DNA of 64,000 nt, taken from Pseudomonadota bacterium. Its GTDB lineage: Bacteria; Pseudomonadota; Gammaproteobacteria; Steroidobacterales; Steroidobacteraceae. Shown here in pieces: positions 1 to 9,346 of the stretch; position 1 is the stretch's first letter, and every line of letters starts with the position of its first letter. A model generated the notes under the pieces. It saw only the letters and a program-made list of their open reading frames with translations, did not search any database and was not told where the DNA came from. A program made the position numbers and the translations under genes. The stretch spans positions 1 to 64,000 of the forward strand of contig JAEWAF010000080.1 in the NCBI GenBank assembly GCA_023391815.1, given 5' to 3'.

Positions 1-23
1 GATAGCAGCTACATGGAGGTACA

Positions 24-59
24 GCAACGTCGCGCGCGTCAGCGCGCGCGAAGCGTTGC
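24..59. other. GC-rich hairpin
   Basis: An alternating CG arm at 31-38 pairs perfectly with 43-50 around a TCAG loop. The stem continues with a T-A pair (30/51) and, after a two-base bulge, with GCAACG (24-29) against CGTTGC (54-59). No T-tract follows on either side, so this is not a textbook intrinsic terminator. It could still end transcription from the gene to the left of the window. Confidence 0.45.
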
Positions 60-107
60 GACGGCGTGCGTCGCGGTGCCGGGAGGACAGAAGGCCCGGA
101 CGGCGGC

Positions 108-151
108 GCCTCACAAACCGAGCTAACCCGCCTCACAAACCGAGCGAACCC
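108..151. repeat. 22-bp tandem repeat, two copies
   Basis: Two adjacent 22-bp units occupy 108-129 and 130-151 and differ at one base (T versus G near the end of the unit). They lie in the gene-free leader before the sigma factor gene. No other copy was noticed in the window. Function is unknown; a short tandem duplication by slippage is the simplest explanation. Confidence 0.6.
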
Positions 152-388
152 TCCGCCTCGCGCGCCTCCAAAACACAGCGAACCACCCGTCTCCACTCGC
201 CCCCGAAAACATACCGAAACCCTCCGCCCCCAAACCCGCCGGCTTCTGACAAAAAAACCAGAGCTGTTAAGCTCTTACCCTGAGGGAATCATCCGACCAG
301 GGCGCGGGCTTAAACCTTCCCGCCCCACCCCGCATCGAACTCAACAAAGGCGGGCTTAACACGCGAACGGAAGTGGAGAGGGCGGAAC

Positions 389-988
389 TTGCAATACGGC
401 GCTGGCGCCACTGACTCGGTCCCAGTTGCGGACCCTCTGCTCTCCGACGCGAGCCTGGTTACGGCTGCCCGGGGTGGCGATATGCGGGCGTTCGAGCGCC
501 TGTATCGCGCCCACAGCGGCAAAGTGATGGGCCTGTGCCTGCGGATGACGCGGCGGCGGGACGTGGCGGAGGATTGCGTGCAACAGACATTCATCAGAGC
601 GTGGCGGAGCCTGCAGGCATTCGAGGGCCGCAGCTCCTTCGGCACCTGGTTGCACCGGATCGCGGTCAACGAGGTGCTGAGCCACGGCCGGAATCACGGC
701 ACGCGCTCTGAATCCAACGAAGACGCCATCGAGAATGCCATCGCCGAGCCGGGCGACGGCGACAAAGAACACGACGCCGGCCAGGTGATGGATCTGGAAC
801 GCGCCCTGAAAACCTTGCCGGAAGGCGCGCGTCACGTGGTGGTGTTGCAGGCTGTGTACGGTTACAGCCACGAAGAGTGCGCCGACATGCTCGGCATCGC
901 GGTCGGTACCTGCAAGGCTCAATTGCATCGTGGACGAAAGTTGTTACGCGAGCGCATGGGCCTGGCGGCGGAGGCGGACGATGAGTGA
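389..988 (+). CDS. ECF-family RNA polymerase sigma factor
   Basis: This is a 199-residue sigma-70 family factor of the extracytoplasmic-function group. Region 2 spans about residues 31-98 (DxxAFERLYR start, then DVAEDCVQQTFIRAW, the -10 binding helix). Region 4 spans about 137-190 (LPEGARHVVVLQAVYGYSHEE, then GTCKAQLHRGRKLL). The chosen start is TTG at 389, with GGAG about ten bases upstream; an internal ATG at 482 would remove part of region 2. Its stop overlaps the start of the next gene by 8 bases (ATGAGTGA), which indicates translational coupling. That neighbour is a single-pass membrane protein, the usual position of a cognate anti-sigma factor. The target promoters cannot be read from this window. 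Confidence 0.93.
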   Translation: MQYGAGATDSVPVADPLLSDASLVTAARGGDMRAFERLYRAHSGKVMGLCLRMTRRRDVAEDCVQQTFIRAWRSLQAFEGRSSFGTWLHRIAVNEVLSHGRNHGTRSESNEDAIENAIAEPGDGDKEHDAGQVMDLERALKTLPEGARHVVVLQAVYGYSHEECADMLGIAVGTCKAQLHRGRKLLRERMGLAAEADDE

Positions 989-1601
989 ACGATCGAACAA
1001 GCCGGGCGATCCGTTGAGCCAGATGCTGGCGTCCTTGCCCAAGGATGTGCAGCCCGAGCGCGATCTGTGGCGAGGCATTCAGGCCGAGATCGGCAAGACA
1101 CCCATCGTCACCGACAGCGCCCCGGTCGTGCACTTCTCCTCGACGCGCTGGTTTCAGATCGCCGCGGGGGTGCTTCTTGTGCTCGCCACATCCTTCACTA
1201 CGTTTGTCATCACGCGCAATTCCGTGGAGAAGGACGCCGCCGTGCAGATCGCTCGAGCCCAGCAGCAGGCTCCGGTGCCGACGGCCACCGCGCCGTTGAA
1301 CGCGATGCCGGCGAGCTTCGGCACCGAGGCGCTCGGCGCCGATTATCTGAAAGCGCGCTCCGAGCTGGATCGGCGTTTCGAGGAACGGATGAAGACGCTG
1401 CCGCCCTCGACCCGCGCCAAGCTGGAACGCAATCTCGCCGACCTGCGCCACGCGGCCAACGAAATTTCCGCGACCCTCGCCGAGAATCCCTCCGATCCGC
1501 TGCTGCAGGATCTGTTGATGTCCACTTATCAGCGCGAGCTGCAGCTGCTCGCCGACGTTAGCGAAATGCCGGTTTCCCATCCCGTGAGGACTGACCTATG
1601 A
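981..1601 (+). CDS. Membrane protein, probable anti-sigma factor
   Basis: This is a 206-residue protein with an N-terminal cytoplasmic part of about 55 residues and one membrane helix at about 57-77. A periplasmic part follows that is rich in helix-forming residues (LDRRFEERMK, RAKLERNLADLRHAAN). It starts with ATG inside the sigma factor stop and ends in an ATGA overlap with the DUF4097 gene. No HxxxCxxC zinc motif is visible, so the anti-sigma role rests on position and topology only. The periplasmic helices could form a sensor or a coiled coil. Alternative: a structural membrane partner of the downstream exported protein. Confidence 0.75.
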   Translation: MSERSNKPGDPLSQMLASLPKDVQPERDLWRGIQAEIGKTPIVTDSAPVVHFSSTRWFQIAAGVLLVLATSFTTFVITRNSVEKDAAVQIARAQQQAPVPTATAPLNAMPASFGTEALGADYLKARSELDRRFEERMKTLPPSTRAKLERNLADLRHAANEISATLAENPSDPLLQDLLMSTYQRELQLLADVSEMPVSHPVRTDL

Positions 1602-2494
1602 ACGCCCCCGTGTCAGCAGCGTTGCGAGCTGCCTTGGCCCTGGCCATGCTGACCGCGGCGACGCACGCCGGAGCCGAGCAAGTTTCCAAAAGCCTGCCGG
1701 CCGACGCGCGCGGCGAAGTGGAGATCGTCAACGTCGCCGGCCTGGTCGAAGTCAGCGGCTGGGATCGGCCCGAAGTGAAAGTCGACGCCGAGCTCGGCAG
1801 CAACGTCGAGCGCCTCGACTTCCGCACCGACGGCTCGCGGACGCTGGTCAAGGTCGTGTTGCCCCGATTCAGCAGCGGCTCGGGCTCCAGCGAGCTGAGG
1901 ATCAAAGTGCCGAAGGACAGTGGTCTGATCGTCAATACCGTGAGCGCCGAGCAGCTGATCAAAGGCGTGCGCGGCTCGCAGCGCTTGCAAGCCGTGAGCG
2001 GCGATATCGAAACAGACTTCGGCCCCGGCGACCTGGAATTGAAGACCGTCAGCGGCAACATCATCGCGCGTGGCGACGGCAAGGGCCTGGTGCGAGCGAC
2101 CTCGGTCAGCGGCGACATGGAAATCAACAAGGGCGGCCCGGAGCTGGATTTGAACACCGTCTCCGGCGACATGATGGTCACGCTCGACCGCCTCGATCGC
2201 GGCCGGATCAAGACCACCAACGGCGATCTGAATCTGACCGCGGCGCTGGGTGACGAGCCGCGCATCGATGCCGAAGCCATCAACGGCGATCTGCATTTCA
2301 CCTGGCGCGGCCCGATCAATGCCGAGTTCGATATTGAAACGTTCAATGGCGACATCGATAACTGCTTCGGACCCAAGCCGAGCCGCAGTCGCGAGTACGG
2401 CCCCGGCAACGAGCTGCGCTTCACCGAAGGCAAAGGCGACGGCCGCATTCGTATCAAGACATTGAACGGCGGCGTGATGGTCTGTAAGCGTTAA
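1598..2494 (+). CDS. Exported DUF4097-family beta-repeat protein
   Basis: This 298-residue protein has a clear signal peptide (residues 1 to about 26, cleavage after HAGA) and no later membrane helix. The body is built of short beta-strand repeats with recurring SGD, NGD and TVSG motifs, for example VSGDIETDF, VSGNIIARGDG, VSGDMEINKG, VSGDMMVT, TTNGDLNLT and INGDLHF. This is the right-handed, adhesin-like pattern of DUF4097. Members are common beside ECF sigma/anti-sigma pairs but have no firmly assigned role. It is the third gene of a coupled operon, with a 4-base overlap with the anti-sigma gene. Envelope stress sensing or surface display is an inference. Confidence 0.85.
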   Translation: MNAPVSAALRAALALAMLTAATHAGAEQVSKSLPADARGEVEIVNVAGLVEVSGWDRPEVKVDAELGSNVERLDFRTDGSRTLVKVVLPRFSSGSGSSELRIKVPKDSGLIVNTVSAEQLIKGVRGSQRLQAVSGDIETDFGPGDLELKTVSGNIIARGDGKGLVRATSVSGDMEINKGGPELDLNTVSGDMMVTLDRLDRGRIKTTNGDLNLTAALGDEPRIDAEAINGDLHFTWRGPINAEFDIETFNGDIDNCFGPKPSRSREYGPGNELRFTEGKGDGRIRIKTLNGGVMVCKR

Positions 2495-2680
2495 TCCGGC
2501 AAGGAATGTGACCGTCTTCGCAGGCGCGCACGATGATTCGGCAACGGCGAGCGGGCCTTTGTCAGATATATAACTTCGACCGAGCGCCGAGCGGTGGCCT
2601 CTGAGGGGTGGCCGCAAATGTGATTGAGTGCCGCGTCGGTGCTTTGCGGCAGCACCCGGCACCGGGTACGATCCGCGGCG

Positions 2681-3637
2681 ATGTCCGCAATTCCACCCGA
2701 CAACTCACCCGCGCAACCGGCCTGGCGCATTCTGCTCGTCGACGACGAGCCGACCCAGCGGTTGATCGTGGCGCGCCTGCTGAAGCGGGGCGGTTACGAA
2801 GTCGAGATGGCGGCCAACGGTCGGGAGGCGCTCGCCAAGCTGGAGCAGGGCGACTTCCCGATGATGATCACGGACTGGGAAATGCCGGAAATGGACGGCG
2901 TGGCCCTGTGCCGGGCGGTCCGCTCCAAGGAGCGCGGCTACACGTACATCATTTTGCTCACCTCGCGCGATGCCATCGAGCATCTGGTCGCGGGATTGCA
3001 GTCCGGCGCCGACGATTATCTGATCAAGCCGGTGGTCGAGCCGGAGCTGATCGCGCGGCTGAATACCGGTCGGCGCATCGTGACGCTGGAACGCTCGTTG
3101 CGCGCGGCCAATGAAGAGAATCGACGGCTGTCGATCACCGATCCGCTGACGGGCGTCTACAACCGTCGTTACCTGATGGAACAACTGCCGAGGGAGATCG
3201 ATCGCGCGGCCCGCTATGGCCGCCAGCTCGCGGCCATCATGTGCGACGTCGACTTCTTCAAGAAGATCAACGATACGCACGGTCACCTCACCGGCGACGA
3301 AGTGTTGAAATGGTTCGCCAGCGGGCTCAAGTCCGGCGTGCGCACCAGCGACTGGATCGCCCGCTACGGCGGCGAAGAGTTCGTGATCGTGTTGCCGGAA
3401 ACGAATGTCGGCAATGCCGCCACCGCGGCCGAGCATCTCCGCAAACATATCGCCGAGCAGCCGTTCAAGACGTCCGACCAGGAATTCACCGTGTCCGCGA
3501 GCTTCGGCGTGTCCGGCTGGCGGGACAAGGTGCCGCAAGGTGCGACGCTCGACAGCCTGATGGCGCGGTGTGATGCCGGGGTCTACGCCAGCAAGGCCGC
3601 CGGTCGGAACCGCATCACCACCGAAAGTCAGGACTGA
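2681..3637 (+). CDS. Response regulator with GGDEF domain (diguanylate cyclase)
   Basis: This 318-residue, PleD/WspR-like regulator makes cyclic di-GMP when phosphorylated. The receiver domain spans about 14-135, with acidic pocket D21/D22, phospho-acceptor D65 in TDWEMPEMDG, and K in LIKPV. A helical linker leads to a GGDEF domain at about 150-310 with an intact GGEEF active motif. RTSD sits five residues before it, the position of the RxxD product-inhibition site. The start is ATG 2681; an in-frame TTG at 2624 would add 19 non-conserved residues. Its stop directly abuts the stop of the convergent hybrid kinase, a possible but unproven phospho-donor. No membrane segment is present, so it is cytoplasmic. 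Confidence 0.93.
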   Translation: MSAIPPDNSPAQPAWRILLVDDEPTQRLIVARLLKRGGYEVEMAANGREALAKLEQGDFPMMITDWEMPEMDGVALCRAVRSKERGYTYIILLTSRDAIEHLVAGLQSGADDYLIKPVVEPELIARLNTGRRIVTLERSLRAANEENRRLSITDPLTGVYNRRYLMEQLPREIDRAARYGRQLAAIMCDVDFFKKINDTHGHLTGDEVLKWFASGLKSGVRTSDWIARYGGEEFVIVLPETNVGNAATAAEHLRKHIAEQPFKTSDQEFTVSASFGVSGWRDKVPQGATLDSLMARCDAGVYASKAAGRNRITTESQD

Positions 3638-6600
3638 TCAACCGGTCTTGGCCGCGGGCTCCGGCGCGTACTGAATCAGAAACTCCTTCGCGTGCTCCAT
3701 CTCCAGCGCCAGCAGCGCCACCAGCTCGCTCAAGCGTTGCTGATCCAGGCTCGAGGCCTGGGCTTCCAGCGTGTGCGACAGTTTTCGCAACGGCTCGGCG
3801 TAAATGTTCGCGCTGGCGCCTTTCAACTTATGCGCGATCCGGCTCAAGCCGGTGCGATCCAGCGCGGCCAGCGAGGCGCGTAGCTCAGCGAGCGCCTGCT
3901 CGCCGCTGGCGATGAAGGTCGCCACCAGCTCGCGGGTGAATTCCGGGTCGCCATCGGTCAGCTCGTTGAGGCGTGCCAGATGCACCGGAACATTAGTAAC
4001 GGTATCGGCTTGCGCCGCCACCGTTTCCTCGGCCGTGATACGCAGGCCGAACTTAGTCAGGATTTCGTGCAAGCGAGGGATTTCCAGAGGTTTGGTGAGG
4101 AACGCGTCCATGCCCGCTTCCATGCAACGCTCCAGCTGACTGGCCATGGCATTGGCCGTCAGCGCCACAATGGGCGCGTGCGGGCGACCATCGCCCGTCT
4201 CGCGCTCACGGATGCGCAGGGTCGCGGTGATTCCGTCCATCACCGGCATCTGCAGATCCATCAAAATCAAATCGAAACTGGTTTCTTCGCAGGCGCGCAC
4301 GGCTTCGACGCCGTTGTCCGCCACGCGCACCGTGCAGCCCATGCGCTCCAGGAAACGGACCGCGACCTTCTGATTGACCGCGTTGTCTTCCACGAGCAGC
4401 ACGGTGCCGCGATAGGCTTCTGTGATATGCGCGGCCAGCGTGTTTCGAGTCACGATCGGCTGGCTTTGCATATGCCATGTCTTGGAATCGTGCACGAGCA
4501 CGCGATCCAGACAGTCGAGCAGCTCGCGTGCGCGGATCGGTTTTGTGAGATACGCCGCGAAGCCGAGTGCCGCGAAGCGATGAATATCGCCGTGGCCGTC
4601 CACCGAGGTGAGCATCACCAGACGCGCTTGTGACAACTGCGCGTCGGCGTTGATGCGCTCGCCCAGGGTCGCGCCGTCCATGTCGTGCATGCGGTGATCG
4701 GCGAGCACGACTTCGAACGGCTGACCGTCGACCGCCGCTGTATGTAACAAGCTCATCGCCTCGATGCCGCCGGCCGCGAGGCTCACTTCGAAGCCCGCGT
4801 GCATGAGCTGGCCGGCGACCACGCGACGATTCGTTTCGTTGTCGTCGACGACCAGAACCCGTCGGCCCACGCGCGTCGGAACCAGTACACGCGCCGGTGC
4901 CGGCGCGACGTGATGTTCGGCCGTCGGTAGCGCCAGCGTGAACCAGAAAGAAGACCCCTTATTGAGCTCGCTTTGCGCACCGACGTTGCCGCCCATCATC
5001 TGCACCAGTCGACGCACGATGGACAGGCCGAGCCCGGTGCCTCCGAAGTGGCGCGTGGTCGACGAATCCGCCTGCACGAACGGCTGAAACAGATTCTGCA
5101 ACGTGCCGGGCGCGATACCGATGCCGGTGTCCCGCACTTCGAAGCGCGTCGAGAGCTCCGTGCCGCGCCGAGCGTCGCTGCTCACCTCGATCACAATCTC
5201 GCCTTCGCGCGTGAACTTGATCGCGTTGCTGATCAGATTGATCAAACATTGACGAATGCGTTGCGGATCGCCGACGACGCGATCCGGCACGTCCGGGTGG
5301 ATGTGCACGACCAGTTCCAGATTCTTCGCGGCCGCCTGGAATGCCAGCATCACGGCGGCTTCTTCGACGACGTTGCGCAGATCCAGCTCCAGGGCTTCGA
5401 TGTCGAGCTTGCCGGCTTCGATCTTGGAGAAATCCAGGATGTCGTTGATCACGATCAGCAGCGAGTCGGCGCTGGAGCGGATGGTTTCCGCGTAGTCGCG
5501 CTGCGTCCGGCTGAGCGGGCTCTCGAGCAGCAGACCGGTCATGCCGATGATGCCGTTCATCGGTGTGCGAATCTCGTGGCTGACGTTGGCGAGGAATTCG
5601 CTCTTCGCACGGTTGGCGCTTTCGGCGGCTTCGGTGGCTCGTAACAACGCTTCGCGAGCCGAGCGAGCTTCGGTCACATCCTGCAGCGAACCCGACATGC
5701 GTAACGGCCGCCCCTGCGCATCGCGCTCGGCGGTCGCGCGTGCGCGATACCAACGATATTCGTCCCAGCGCGTGCGCAGACGGATCTCGACGTCGTACGG
5801 CGTGCGTTGCTGGAAATGCAGACGCGTTGCGTTTGCTACAGCGTCCGCGTCATCGGCATGCAGACATTGTTTGAGGAAATTCGCGCCGGCGGGCAGCTCC
5901 GTATATTCATAGCCGAGCAACTCGGCGACCCGTGGCGAATGCCAGGACGAGCCGTCTGCATCCATTTCCCAGAGGCCGTCCTGCGTTCCGTTGATGGCGC
6001 GTTCCAGACGTTGCTGCGTCAGTCGGAGTGCGTCTTCGGCGAGCTTCTGTTCGTGCGCGTCCTGAATGGAGCCGGCGATCGACAGCGCGAGTCCCCGCTC
6101 GTCACGCTCAGCCATGCCACGATGGCGGAACCAACGATATTCGCCGCTCTTCATTCGCAGGCGCAACGAGATATCGAAAGGCACGCCTTGCTCGACATGC
6201 GCCAGCAACGATCGACGCCCGGGGCCGAGATCTTCCGGATGGACCAGGGCTTCGACCTGCTCGGAGGTGGCGGCGAGCTCGCCATTTTCATAACCCAGCA
6301 ACGCGTGATAGCTCGAAGAAAACCACATGCGTCCTTGCACCAGGTCTTTTTCCCAATGACCTTCGGAGCTGGACAACGACGCGCGCTCCAGTCGTTTCTC
6401 GACCTCGCGCAATTTCGCGGCGTGCTCCACTTCATCGGTGATGTCCCGAGTGACGCCGATCAGTTCACCTCGCGGGTGTGCCGGACTGCTTCGAGGCAAC
6501 TTGCGGAAATAGGTCTGGATGTGACGAATCCGGCCGTCCGGATGCACGATGCGGGTCCGCACCGAGCCACCGCGGTCCGGGCCATCGGCTTGCGAGTTGA

Positions 6601-6910
6601 TTTCCTTGCCGGTGCGCTCGCGATCGTCGGGATGCACGGGTAGCAGCCCGTCCTGCACGGTCGACGCGACACCGAGTATGCGCTGCAAGGTTGGATCGCA
6701 GAGAACCCGGCGCGTGGCGAGATCCAGGCGCCAGACGCCGATGCCCGCGATGTCGGTGGCGAGCTTGAGCTCGGCGCGCAAGGTGTCTTCCTCCGCGCCG
6801 CCCGACGGACGCGAAGTCCCCCGAACGCGGCCATAGGCCCACAGTGCTCCCGCGCCCAGAAGGGCGCCGAGCACGATACTGGCCAGGTGCGTAATGTCGA
6901 ACTGAACCAT
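3638..6910 (-). CDS. Hybrid sensor histidine kinase (3 PAS, HisKA, HATPase, 2 REC, HPt)
   Basis: This protein of about 1090 residues has one N-terminal membrane helix (LASIVLGALLGAGALW) and almost no periplasmic part. Three PAS/PAC units follow (about 55-160, 175-285 and 300-415), each ending in a VTRDITDE-, GSIQDAHE- or GSLQDVTEA-like PAC motif. The HisKA helix has H445 in SHEIRTPMNG. The ATPase has the N box (NLISNAIKF), DTGIGI and GGTGLGLSI. Receiver 1 has D738 (LADHRM), receiver 2 has D885 (LMDLQMPVMDG), and the HPt domain has H1027 in AHKLKGA. It can therefore run an internal His-Asp-His relay, like BarA or ArcB. ATG 6910 is chosen because it places the membrane helix at the N-terminus. 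Ligand and output regulator are unknown. Confidence 0.93.
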   Translation of the reverse strand: MVQFDITHLASIVLGALLGAGALWAYGRVRGTSRPSGGAEEDTLRAELKLATDIAGIGVWRLDLATRRVLCDPTLQRILGVASTVQDGLLPVHPDDRERTGKEINSQADGPDRGGSVRTRIVHPDGRIRHIQTYFRKLPRSSPAHPRGELIGVTRDITDEVEHAAKLREVEKRLERASLSSSEGHWEKDLVQGRMWFSSSYHALLGYENGELAATSEQVEALVHPEDLGPGRRSLLAHVEQGVPFDISLRLRMKSGEYRWFRHRGMAERDERGLALSIAGSIQDAHEQKLAEDALRLTQQRLERAINGTQDGLWEMDADGSSWHSPRVAELLGYEYTELPAGANFLKQCLHADDADAVANATRLHFQQRTPYDVEIRLRTRWDEYRWYRARATAERDAQGRPLRMSGSLQDVTEARSAREALLRATEAAESANRAKSEFLANVSHEIRTPMNGIIGMTGLLLESPLSRTQRDYAETIRSSADSLLIVINDILDFSKIEAGKLDIEALELDLRNVVEEAAVMLAFQAAAKNLELVVHIHPDVPDRVVGDPQRIRQCLINLISNAIKFTREGEIVIEVSSDARRGTELSTRFEVRDTGIGIAPGTLQNLFQPFVQADSSTTRHFGGTGLGLSIVRRLVQMMGGNVGAQSELNKGSSFWFTLALPTAEHHVAPAPARVLVPTRVGRRVLVVDDNETNRRVVAGQLMHAGFEVSLAAGGIEAMSLLHTAAVDGQPFEVVLADHRMHDMDGATLGERINADAQLSQARLVMLTSVDGHGDIHRFAALGFAAYLTKPIRARELLDCLDRVLVHDSKTWHMQSQPIVTRNTLAAHITEAYRGTVLLVEDNAVNQKVAVRFLERMGCTVRVADNGVEAVRACEETSFDLILMDLQMPVMDGITATLRIRERETGDGRPHAPIVALTANAMASQLERCMEAGMDAFLTKPLEIPRLHEILTKFGLRITAEETVAAQADTVTNVPVHLARLNELTDGDPEFTRELVATFIASGEQALAELRASLAALDRTGLSRIAHKLKGASANIYAEPLRKLSHTLEAQASSLDQQRLSELVALLALEMEHAKEFLIQYAPEPAAKTG

Positions 6911-7111
6911 CGATCCCTGAGTCCCATTACCGGGCGGCCCGACGCCGGGGCCGCACAACACCAGCTGTATCGGCAGCGGACAAGGAAGCCCGCGCACCCC
7001 CTCGGATTTTCAGGGACGGCCTTAGTCGGGGCACCGGGGGTGTGAACTGGTGCCACATCCGGGCTGTTAGAATCGACGGCAGCGTGTGACATTGCTCACA
7101 GAGGACATTGC

Positions 7112-9283
7112 ATGCGGGCATTGAAGATCGCCGGGATCGTGGTCGGTGGCATCGTGGCGCTGCTCGTCGTGGTGCTGCTGGCGGTGGTGCTGTTCGTGGA
7201 CCCGAACGACTACCGGGACGACATCGAGCGCATTGTCGAGAGCAAGACCGGCCGGCAGCTGACGCTCAGCGGCGAGCTGCACTTGTCGATTTTTCCATGG
7301 CTGGCCCTCGAGGCCGGTCCGGCCAGCCTGGGCGAAGCGCCGGGCTTCGGCGACGAGCCATTCGTTTCCATTGAGGAAGCGCGGGTCGGCGTGCGCCTGC
7401 TGCCTTTGCTCAGCGGCAAGATCGAAGTCGGCGATGTGCGTCTGGCCGGTGCGCGGATTCGTCTGATCACCGACGAGCAAGGCCGCAACAACTGGGCCGA
7501 CCTCGGTGAAAGCAAGGAACAAACCACGCCCGCACCCACGAATGAAAAGCCGATGGAAGTGCCCACGATCGCGGGTCTGGAGATCGAGGATGCCGCGGTC
7601 ACCATGGAGAACCGCCAGGACAAGACGCGCCGCGTAGTGCGCGATTTCAACCTGAAGACGGGGCGGCTGGCGTCGGGCGAGCCGTTCGATCTGAGCACCG
7701 ATTTCATTCTCGACCAGGAGCCGTCGCTGTCGGCGAAGGTCAAGCTCACCACCAAGGTCACGGCGGATCTGGAAGCCAACGCGCACCGACTGGTGAAGCC
7801 GGAGATCGACGTCACGCTCACCGGCCAGGGTTATCCCAAGGAAGGCATCCCGGTAAAAATCGCCGCGAGCGCGCTCAGCGCCGATGTCGCCAAGGAGCTC
7901 TATCGACTCGAAGCGCTGACGGTGACGACCACGTGGAAAGGTGAAGGCTGGCCCGCCGCCGGTGTGCCGGTGGTCCTGCAAGCGAAAGATTTCAACGCGA
8001 ATCTGGCCGCGCAGACGCTGGAGCTCAGCGGCCTCGCGCTCGATCTCGCCGGTGCGCATCTCTCCGGCTCGCTCACCGGCAAGGAAATTCTCGACGCGCC
8101 GGCGCTGACGGGCCCGCTCAAGCTCGATCAGGTGTCGTTGCGGCAGTGGGCACCGAAGCTCGGCGTCACGCTACCCGCGACCACCGATCCCAAAGTGTTC
8201 GAGAAGCTGAGCTTCTCCGGCACGGTGTCGATGACCAAGTCGACCGCGGACGTGGGCGACATCGTGCTGCAACTCGATGACACGATCGCCAAGGGCATGC
8301 TCGGCATCGCGGATTTCAACGCCAAGGCGCTGCGCTTCGATCTCAACGTCGATCACATCAATGCGGATCGCTACATGCCGCCCCCGGTGGAACAGCCTGC
8401 CAAATCCGCTGCGAAGGAGCCGCCGACGCCGATTCCGGTGGAAACATTGCGAACGTTGAACGCACGCGGTCAGCTGCAAGTGGGCGAGGCGATCTTTGCG
8501 GGCATCAAGTTCACGAAGCTCAAGCTCGGCGTGAATGCGCGTGACGGCAAGATACGATTCAATCCGTCGCAAGCGTCGATGTATGGCGGCAACTACACCG
8601 GCGATATCGGTATCGATGCAACCAGCGACGTGGCGCGAATCACGCTCGATGAGCACATCAGCGGGGTCGACTTCGCGCCGCTGTTCAAGGATTTCTTCGA
8701 GACCGATCGCGTCTCCGGCAAGGGCGCGGCCAACATCAAACTCGCCGGCTCGGGCAAGAACACCGACGATGTCATGAAGACGCTGGACGGCGCGGTCGAT
8801 TTCAAGGTGGCCGACGGTGCCATCGAAGGTACGGATCTTTGGTATGAGATCCGCCGTGCTCGCGCAGTGTTGAAACAACAGGCGATTCCGGAACGTACGG
8901 GTCCGGCGCGTACAGCGTTCACGGCGCTGACCGGCAGCGGCGTCATGAAGAATGGCGTGCTGTCCAACAACGACTTGAACGTGGCCATGCAGTATCTGAA
9001 AGTCACGGGGCAAGGAACGGTCGATATTCCCGCGAGCACGCTCGACTACAAGTTGATCGCGGCGGTCTTGAAGATTCCGCGCGAAGGTGCCGACACCGCG
9101 CAGATGCAGGATATGGTCGACGCGGAAATTCCGGTGAAGATCACCGGCTCGCTCACCGATCCCAAGGTGCGCCCCGACCTCGAGGGCTACCTGAAGAACG
9201 AGCTGAAGCAGCGCGTCGACAAGGAGAAGGGCAAGGTCGAGGAGAAGTTGAAGGACAAGCTCAAGGATTTGTTCAAGCGTTGA
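7112..9283 (+). CDS. AsmA family protein
   Basis: This 723-residue, membrane-anchored periplasmic protein has an N-terminal helix at about 4-28 (GIVVGGIVALLVVVLLAVVL). The AsmA hallmark FVDPNDYRDDIE and the motif GRQLTLSGELHLSIFPWLAL follow directly. A long beta-rich repeat region comes next, and the C-terminus has the typical AsmA domain (LDGAVDFKVADGAIEGTDLW, then LDYKLIAAVL). It ends in a lysine-rich helix after residue 695. AsmA/YhdP/TamB relatives take part in lipid transfer to the outer membrane and in envelope homeostasis; the specific role here is not known. The start is ATG with GAGG just upstream. Confidence 0.9.
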   Translation: MRALKIAGIVVGGIVALLVVVLLAVVLFVDPNDYRDDIERIVESKTGRQLTLSGELHLSIFPWLALEAGPASLGEAPGFGDEPFVSIEEARVGVRLLPLLSGKIEVGDVRLAGARIRLITDEQGRNNWADLGESKEQTTPAPTNEKPMEVPTIAGLEIEDAAVTMENRQDKTRRVVRDFNLKTGRLASGEPFDLSTDFILDQEPSLSAKVKLTTKVTADLEANAHRLVKPEIDVTLTGQGYPKEGIPVKIAASALSADVAKELYRLEALTVTTTWKGEGWPAAGVPVVLQAKDFNANLAAQTLELSGLALDLAGAHLSGSLTGKEILDAPALTGPLKLDQVSLRQWAPKLGVTLPATTDPKVFEKLSFSGTVSMTKSTADVGDIVLQLDDTIAKGMLGIADFNAKALRFDLNVDHINADRYMPPPVEQPAKSAAKEPPTPIPVETLRTLNARGQLQVGEAIFAGIKFTKLKLGVNARDGKIRFNPSQASMYGGNYTGDIGIDATSDVARITLDEHISGVDFAPLFKDFFETDRVSGKGAANIKLAGSGKNTDDVMKTLDGAVDFKVADGAIEGTDLWYEIRRARAVLKQQAIPERTGPARTAFTALTGSGVMKNGVLSNNDLNVAMQYLKVTGQGTVDIPASTLDYKLIAAVLKIPREGADTAQMQDMVDAEIPVKITGSLTDPKVRPDLEGYLKNELKQRVDKEKGKVEEKLKDKLKDLFKR

Positions 9284-9346
9284 AACTAAAGTGCCATGGC
9301 GGGCGACTTATGCCGTGAGGGTCGCGCACATGTCCTGGATCGCTCG

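Larger units (their letters stand above)
1..388. other. Gene-free region upstream of the ECF sigma operon
   Basis: No reading frame here has protein-like composition; the short arginine- and proline-rich frames are products of GC skew. It holds the hairpin at 24-59 and the tandem repeat at 108-151. It presumably also holds the promoter of the sigma factor operon, but I could not identify a convincing -35/-10 pair. Confidence 0.5.

Noticed and set aside
7068..7073. TAGAAT as the -10 of the asmA gene
   Set aside because: It is well placed, but no -35-like hexamer lies 16-18 bp upstream, so the promoter cannot be supported.
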